From Candidatus Gygaella obscura (lineage in GTDB: Bacteria; Omnitrophota; Gorgyraeia; Gygaellales; Gygaellaceae), in assembly GCA_030765485.1 (NCBI GenBank), contig JAVCCR010000018.1, forward strand, positions 1-36,278: a stretch of DNA of 36,278 nucleotides. The letters run 5' to 3'. Below, one piece after another: positions 31,311 to 36,278 of the stretch (positions within the stretch are counted from its first letter, which is position 1; each line of letters begins with the position of its first letter). A program made the translations under genes and the position numbers. Under the pieces are notes generated by a model. That model was given only the letters and a program-made list of their open reading frames with translations. It had not been told where the DNA came from and made no database searches.

Positions 31311-33176
31311 ATGAAAAAATTCGATGTTATTGTTATTGGTGCAGGGCATGCAGGGATAGAGGCGGCTTTAGTCTGTGCAAGGCTTAAATGTAAGACGGCA
31401 CTCATTACTTTTAAGTTTGATACGATAGGTGAGATGAGTTGCAATCCGGCAATAGGAGGTGTTGGTAAGGGTCAACTTGTCAAAGAGCTTGATTGTTTAG
31501 GCGGTGAGATTGCCAAGGCTGCGGATAGTTGCGCGATACAGATGCGTACGCTTAATGCTTCTAAGGGTCAGGCTGTGCGTTCTACTCGTGCTCAGATTGA
31601 TATGCGAAAATACAAAGAATATATGCAAGGTGTTGTTTCAAAACAGAAAAATCTTACTGTTATTGCTGGTGAGGCAAAAGAACTACTATTAGATAAAAAT
31701 CAGGTTAAAGGCGTTGCTGTCAATAATGATAAAGTATTAGCAAAGAATGTTGTAATTGCCGCAGGGACATTTTTAAACGGTGTGATCCATGTTGGACTTA
31801 AACACCACAGCGCAGGCCGCATTAATGAATCTCCCAGTATAAGTTTGCCTGGGCAGCTTAAAAATATAGGTTTTAATATTTTGCGTTTTAAAACCGGAAC
31901 CTGTGCAAGAATTGATCAACATTCAATCGATTATAGCAAGTTGATTGAGCAAAAGACAGATCTTTTAACATTGCCGTTTTCTTTTCAGACTAAAAGAAAC
32001 CCTTTGGAAAAAGTTAGTTGTTTTATTGCCTATACTAATAAAAAAACCCACAGAATAATTAAGTCATATTTAAAAGAATCTCCTTTATATTCAGGTAAAA
32101 TAAAAGCAACTGGGGTAAGATATTGTCCGTCTATTGAGGATAAGATAGTAAAGTTTCCAGAAAAACAGCGTCACCAGGTTTTTTTAGAACCTCAAGGGTT
32201 GGATACGGACTGGATTTATTGTAACGGTATTTCAACCAGCCTTCCGGAAAAAGCTCAAGATAAAATGATTCACTCTATTAAAGGGTTAGAAAACGCAAAG
32301 ATATTTAGATACGGCTACGGCATAGAGCATGATGTGGTTGATTCTACACAGCTTTATCCGACATTGGAGAGTAAAATTATAAGAAGTCTTTATTTTGCCG
32401 GTCAAGTTGACGGCACGACCGGTTATGAAGAAGCAGCCAGTTTAGGGTTTATTGCCGGAGTAAACGCCGCAAGAAAAGTTAAAGGAAGAAAACCTATAGC
32501 GTTAGACAGAGCCCAAGGCTATATCGGCGTATTGATAGATGATTTGGTTACAAAAGGCACCAATGAGCCATATAGAATGTTTACCTCGCGCGTAGAGTAC
32601 AGACTCCTATTAAGGGAAGACAATGCCGATTTAAGGCTGAATAATTTAGCTAGTGAAATCGGAATCTTACCAAAAAGTTATATTACAAAAGTCGATAAAA
32701 AACAAAATAGCATCAATAAGCTAAAAAGTATTTTGTGTAAAATAACCCTAAAGCCGGACAAAAAGATAATAAATAGTTTTAAAAAATTAGGTGTGGGCTT
32801 GGTGAACAAAAAATATAAATTATCCGAATTGCTAAAAAGGCCGCAGGTGGATATTGGAATGTTGACCTCTTTTATTAAACCCCACAGGTTTGATAAGGGT
32901 GTTTTAATTCAAGTGGAGATAGACATAAAATACGAAGGTTTTATTAAAAGACAGCTAGCAGAAGTTGAAAGGTTTAAGCATCTGGAAAACATAAAAATCG
33001 CTGATAGAATAGATTATGATTCTGTGCCGGCTTTAAGCCGCGAGATAAAGGAAAAACTTAATAAATTTAAACCCTTAAATTTAGGTCAGGCTTCGCGTAT
33101 TTCAGGGGTAACGCCGGCTGCTGTATCAATCTTGATGGTGTATCTAAAAAAACTTAGAAGTGAAAAAAGAATCTAA
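31311..33176 (+). CDS. mnmG: tRNA uridine-5-carboxymethylaminomethyl modification enzyme MnmG (GidA)
   Basis: With MnmE, this FAD enzyme adds the aminomethyl-type group at U34 of certain tRNAs. The start is placed at ATG 31311, which gives the canonical N-terminus MKKFDVIVIGAGHAGIEA with FAD motif G10-x-G-x-x-G15. An upstream TTG at 31290 would fall in the terminator. Other landmarks are CNPAIGGVGKG, GTFLNG, GQVDGTTGYEEAA and FTSRVEYRLLLREDNAD; the C-terminal helical domain ends in ASRISGVTPAA. The length of 621 is normal. There is no ribosome binding site, because the terminator T-run abuts the start, so translation may be leaderless. Its last 17 bases overlap the next gene. Confidence 0.95.
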   Translation: MKKFDVIVIGAGHAGIEAALVCARLKCKTALITFKFDTIGEMSCNPAIGGVGKGQLVKELDCLGGEIAKAADSCAIQMRTLNASKGQAVRSTRAQIDMRKYKEYMQGVVSKQKNLTVIAGEAKELLLDKNQVKGVAVNNDKVLAKNVVIAAGTFLNGVIHVGLKHHSAGRINESPSISLPGQLKNIGFNILRFKTGTCARIDQHSIDYSKLIEQKTDLLTLPFSFQTKRNPLEKVSCFIAYTNKKTHRIIKSYLKESPLYSGKIKATGVRYCPSIEDKIVKFPEKQRHQVFLEPQGLDTDWIYCNGISTSLPEKAQDKMIHSIKGLENAKIFRYGYGIEHDVVDSTQLYPTLESKIIRSLYFAGQVDGTTGYEEAASLGFIAGVNAARKVKGRKPIALDRAQGYIGVLIDDLVTKGTNEPYRMFTSRVEYRLLLREDNADLRLNNLASEIGILPKSYITKVDKKQNSINKLKSILCKITLKPDKKIINSFKKLGVGLVNKKYKLSELLKRPQVDIGMLTSFIKPHRFDKGVLIQVEIDIKYEGFIKRQLAEVERFKHLENIKIADRIDYDSVPALSREIKEKLNKFKPLNLGQASRISGVTPAAVSILMVYLKKLRSEKRI

Positions 33177-33837
33177 CTATCAGATTTTAAAAGAATATTG
33201 TTTAAAAGAAGGCGTAGACCTTTTCGGTGTCGCCGATATCAGTAAAATAAAACATAAATTTAACTTTCCTAAAAGTATTTTAAAAAAAATAAATCGGGCA
33301 ATTTGTCTTGGAGTAAGATTGTCTAAAGGTGTATTAATGGAGATAGAAGATAAGCCCACCTTACTTTATTCCCATCATTATAAAAACTTAAACACCTATC
33401 TTGATCAGCTTGCATTTAGAGTGAGTTTATTTTTAGGAAGAAAAAGTGAATTAGCGATTCCTGTTCCTTCTTCTCAGATTATTGATTGGAAAAAACAGAT
33501 TTCTCATGCTTCACATAAAGAGATTGGTTATCTAGCAGGATTAGGTTGGTTAGGCAGGAATAATCTTTTAGTCAATGAAGATTTTGGTAGTCAGATACGC
33601 TTGGTGACTATTCTTACCAGTTTTAATTTAAAATCAGATAAGCCCACAAATAAAACTTGCGGTAGTTGTTTTAAATGCCTTAAGGAGTGTCCTGCGCAGG
33701 CAATAAAAAAAGACCCTAAGAAATTTGATCATATCCGGTGTTTTGAGAAGGTCAAAGAATTTAGCAAGATGCCCGGAGTACATCAGTATATCTGCGGCGT
33801 ATGTATCCGTGCCTGTAGCGGAAGAAAAAATAAATAA
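33160..33837 (+). CDS. short QueG-like protein with two 4Fe-4S clusters, 225 aa
   Basis: The protein belongs to the COG1600/epoxyqueuosine-reductase-like group. The N-terminal half resembles DUF1730 (AGLGWLGRNNLLVNEDFGSQIR), and the C-terminal part carries CxxCxxCxxxCP (CGSCFKCLKECP) and CGVCIRACSG. At 225 residues it is much shorter than full QueG (about 350-380), and the second cluster motif ends CSG rather than the usual CPWN. It starts with GTG inside mnmG, a 17-base overlap. True QueG makes queuosine at tRNA G34, so the mnmG neighbourhood suggests tRNA wobble modification. A short paralogue with another reductive role is equally possible. Confidence 0.75.
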   Translation: MKKESNYQILKEYCLKEGVDLFGVADISKIKHKFNFPKSILKKINRAICLGVRLSKGVLMEIEDKPTLLYSHHYKNLNTYLDQLAFRVSLFLGRKSELAIPVPSSQIIDWKKQISHASHKEIGYLAGLGWLGRNNLLVNEDFGSQIRLVTILTSFNLKSDKPTNKTCGSCFKCLKECPAQAIKKDPKKFDHIRCFEKVKEFSKMPGVHQYICGVCIRACSGRKNK

Positions 33838-33865
33838 AAAATTTGTTTCATAAGCTCGGAAATAT

Positions 33866-33874
33866 TGTTAAAAT
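33866..33874 (+). promoter_or_regulatory. possible extended -10 promoter for the terminal secreted protein
   Basis: TGTTAAAAT (33866-33874) matches the extended -10 form TGnTAnAAT. The only -35-like string, TTGTTT (33843-33848), is 20 bases upstream of the -10, which is too far, so the call rests on the extended -10. Confidence 0.35.
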
Positions 33875-33903
33875 GAATAAGTCAGTAGATACACAAGAAC
33901 AAA

Positions 33904-36278
33904 ATGATTAGAAAACCACTTTTTATTTTATTAATTTTATGTTTTGTGAGAAGTGTTTTTGCTGCTTCTGGAGTGGAAAGCACGCGGATTTATAACTTAG
34001 ATACCGCAGTTAGCTCAACAAGTTATTATCGGGCTGTTACAGATATTGATCAGCTTAGTTATAAGGGGTTTGATGTAGTTTTGCCTTATGGCAGCCAAAA
34101 TTACCCTACTGCCGCTACAGAAGAAAATCTTACTAGTGATGACGCCACATTAGATTATATGGAGTCCGTTGTAGGTAACTATCTTGGATTCACCTTTAAA
34201 TTTAAAGTCGCAGAACCAGAAGAGGATATTACTCAGTTACAGTTTTTTGTTAAGGGAGCTTACGCTGATAATCCTCCAGCTGGCAACCTCAATTTTTATG
34301 TCTGGAATGGTGCAAGCTATATTACAACAGGTCTAAGTAGTGATGCTTTTGTTAATGCACACGCAGTAAACAATGACAGTCATACCACAATCATAACAGA
34401 TACAAGTTATATCCAAAATTATATCGATTCAAACGGTATAGTCAACTGGCTTCTTGAGACAAGCGCAGTATGCAACCCTTTGCATTGTTGTTCTTTGGTT
34501 TTTGCCCTTACTAAAGAAAAATATGAGCTTGTTTGTGATACCTTAGGAGCAGCGTCTTTGACTCATCCCAAGATACCCGGCATGCCCAAAATGGAATATG
34601 ATCACGATGAGTATATAAAACTACCTTGTTTAGCAAAAGATAACAATGGTTTATTAAAACTTAGTTACGTAGAAGCTGTAAGCGAGGTTACCTTCTTAGA
34701 CCAAAGTAAACTCGTTGTTGTTGATCATCCTGCAGATATCGAAATTTTTCCCAATGAATTTCATGCAAGATTTAAACCTTTTCCGGAATTTAAAATTATT
34801 GCAGTTGATAAATTTCAAGCTCCCCTTAGTGTTAAAGGTGTAGATGCGGCGGATTATTTAGATCAAATCAAAGAAATCGATGGCGAAGTTATACCTATGC
34901 AATGTTCGCAGGTTCCTGGATTGGTCGAACCTTACGAGATTACAATCGATTTAGGCGATATGAGTAATGCCCAAGTTATTCAGCTTTTTGTAAACGGCTA
35001 CACAAATCATCTAGGCTATGAACAAAGCATGAAGAAAATTAAAGACTTAGGTTTAGATATAGAAGCTCCTGTTTTTGAAATTCCCGATGCAGAGGGCCAG
35101 TGGCAAGTCTATATTCCTGCAGGTTCCCGCGTGCCGCTTGTATTAGGTTTAACCGATTTTTCAACCAAAACCTATGTTTACGATTTTACAGAGGCATTTA
35201 AAAACGGCGATTATAGAATTCGGATTAAAGGCACTGTAGATATGCGCATTGATGCGATAAAAATCAATACGCATAAAGAAAAAAGGGATATTTATGTACA
35301 TGATGCTGATTTAAACAGTGCTGAGCTTTCTTTTCATGGTCGGCCTAAATCATATCAGATTAATCTGGGCAGAAAAGAGGTTTATAGTTATGATTATTAT
35401 GATGTGGATGGAGATTGTCAGAACAATATTGCCAAAGGCGCTTATACAAGATATGGGGATGTTGCTTCTTTATTGCAAGAAGCAGATGATAAATTCGTTG
35501 TTATGACTACAGGTGATGAATTGGCTTTAGGTTTTTCCGATAAAGACGTGCCAGATTTAAAGCCAGGTTATAAAAGAAGTTACCTATTATATTCTAATGG
35601 TTACTATAAACGATTTATTTTTCCAGATAATCCGTCTAACAAAGTCGGACAGCTTCCTTTTAGCGGAATGTCCACTTATCCTTACCCTGCAACTGAAAGC
35701 TACCCAGACTCAAAAACTTACCAGGATTATATAGAAAATTACAATACCAGAATAGCAACTGAAGACACGCATCATAGCATGTATGTTGATTATGTAACCA
35801 TGACCGTGAATTACGATCAGGATCCAAATGTTGCCATAAATACTACCCTTGGTGGAACTTCCCAGAGCGGCAATGTTTCCGTAGCGTATACTTTGACCGA
35901 TGCTGATTTAGGTTCAGGTACTGATACTGATACTTCAAGCATTACTGCTGAGTATAGTATTGATTCCGGAGTTAGTTGGAGCGCAGCTACAGAAGCGGCT
36001 GTAGGAAGTGATGGTACAACTGGCTTAAACGCTGAGAGTACAGGTACTACCCATACATTTATTTGGGCTTCGGCAACAGACATAACGGATTCATCAAGTA
36101 ATGCTGCACAATTTCGTATAACTCCCCAGGATGAGGATAAAACTACGGCTGCAACTGCAGTAGATAATGGAACAGATTTTACAGTTGACAATGAAAAGCC
36201 CACTTTCTCTGGAGGTTCATACGCTCATTCAGATGCGTCTCTTACATTGATGTTCAGTGAAGATATTGATGTTACGCC
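33904..36278 (+). CDS. large secreted surface protein, 3' partial (791 aa visible)
   Basis: The frame from ATG 33904 is open to the right edge. A signal peptide (about 1-20, LCFVRSVFAA) precedes a beta-rich region. Visible parts include a DUF-like start (about 20-240) containing C-NPLHCC-S and a later Cys (possible disulfides), a middle region with a WQVYIPAGSRVPLVL phrase and DxDGD-type acidic loops (about 400-640), and from about 640 a Ser/Thr/Asp-rich Ig- or Big-type repeat with a DNEKPTFSG boundary. This last unit resembles the repeat series of bacterial adhesins, where Asp-rich termini bind calcium. The protein probably continues with many such repeats and may be a cell-surface adhesin. 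No Shine-Dalgarno is seen. Confidence 0.75.
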   Translation, partial: MIRKPLFILLILCFVRSVFAASGVESTRIYNLDTAVSSTSYYRAVTDIDQLSYKGFDVVLPYGSQNYPTAATEENLTSDDATLDYMESVVGNYLGFTFKFKVAEPEEDITQLQFFVKGAYADNPPAGNLNFYVWNGASYITTGLSSDAFVNAHAVNNDSHTTIITDTSYIQNYIDSNGIVNWLLETSAVCNPLHCCSLVFALTKEKYELVCDTLGAASLTHPKIPGMPKMEYDHDEYIKLPCLAKDNNGLLKLSYVEAVSEVTFLDQSKLVVVDHPADIEIFPNEFHARFKPFPEFKIIAVDKFQAPLSVKGVDAADYLDQIKEIDGEVIPMQCSQVPGLVEPYEITIDLGDMSNAQVIQLFVNGYTNHLGYEQSMKKIKDLGLDIEAPVFEIPDAEGQWQVYIPAGSRVPLVLGLTDFSTKTYVYDFTEAFKNGDYRIRIKGTVDMRIDAIKINTHKEKRDIYVHDADLNSAELSFHGRPKSYQINLGRKEVYSYDYYDVDGDCQNNIAKGAYTRYGDVASLLQEADDKFVVMTTGDELALGFSDKDVPDLKPGYKRSYLLYSNGYYKRFIFPDNPSNKVGQLPFSGMSTYPYPATESYPDSKTYQDYIENYNTRIATEDTHHSMYVDYVTMTVNYDQDPNVAINTTLGGTSQSGNVSVAYTLTDADLGSGTDTDTSSITAEYSIDSGVSWSAATEAAVGSDGTTGLNAESTGTTHTFIWASATDITDSSSNAAQFRITPQDEDKTTAATAVDNGTDFTVDNEKPTFSGGSYAHSDASLTLMFSEDIDVT

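Noticed and set aside
35318-35506. Short forward open frame
   Set aside because: It lies in another frame inside the terminal secreted protein, which is open throughout and has a signal peptide.

Overview
All protein genes in this AT-rich window lie on the + strand and are tightly packed. The gene content points to a diderm bacterium: a C-terminal-Phe outer-membrane barrel, an ABC binding lipoprotein, and several secreted glycan-active proteins. The organism appears to lean on c-di-GMP (three PilZ domains) and on B12-dependent ribonucleotide reduction. Very long open frames, many TPR and coiled-coil proteins and this gene mix make me think of Candidatus Omnitrophota (OP3) or a related PVC-type lineage. 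That is an impression from gene style, not a database result.

Region 1 (1-10925) is a giant mosaic frame. It is open from the left edge to 9902 except for a single TAG at 5562-5564. The frame is divided by a recurring Asp-Asn-Gly-Gly (DNGG) tetrapeptide into unrelated modules: a region with a His-Glu motif, a membrane module, an array of six excisionase-like helix-turn-helix repeats followed by a sigma-70 region-2-like segment, two unknown modules, a SAM methyltransferase, a GNAT-like fold, and finally a lipoprotein-like signal followed by about twenty HEAT repeats, a possible hydrolase domain and a proline-rich tail. Two small membrane proteins follow.

Region 2 (10941-23909) starts with two single-domain PilZ proteins. 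It then holds a probable glycan acquisition operon: binding lipoprotein, two MalF/MalG-type permeases (no ATPase), two related clan GH-A glycosidases, a tandem carbohydrate-binding-like protein, a TPR/PKD-like secreted protein and an outer-membrane barrel. Three inverted repeats crowd the promoter and leader of this operon.

Region 3 (23949-27689) carries regulators and an envelope protein: a PilZ-wHTH-ROK fusion with a degenerate ROK kinase site, a membrane-anchored coiled-coil protein and a LacI-type repressor. Their position suggests that sugar and c-di-GMP signals are integrated to control the glycan operon.

Region 4 (27883-33837) is housekeeping. It has a class II ribonucleotide reductase (nrdJ) with a 365-residue LAGLIDADG intein placed directly before the catalytic Cys, preceded by two NrdR boxes and a consensus promoter and followed by an intrinsic terminator. 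Then come mnmG and an overlapping short QueG-like Fe-S protein. Region 5 (33904-end) is the N-terminal 791 residues of a large secreted protein that runs off the window. No gene-free stretch exceeds about 200 bases, and I found no tRNA, rRNA, CRISPR or insertion sequence.
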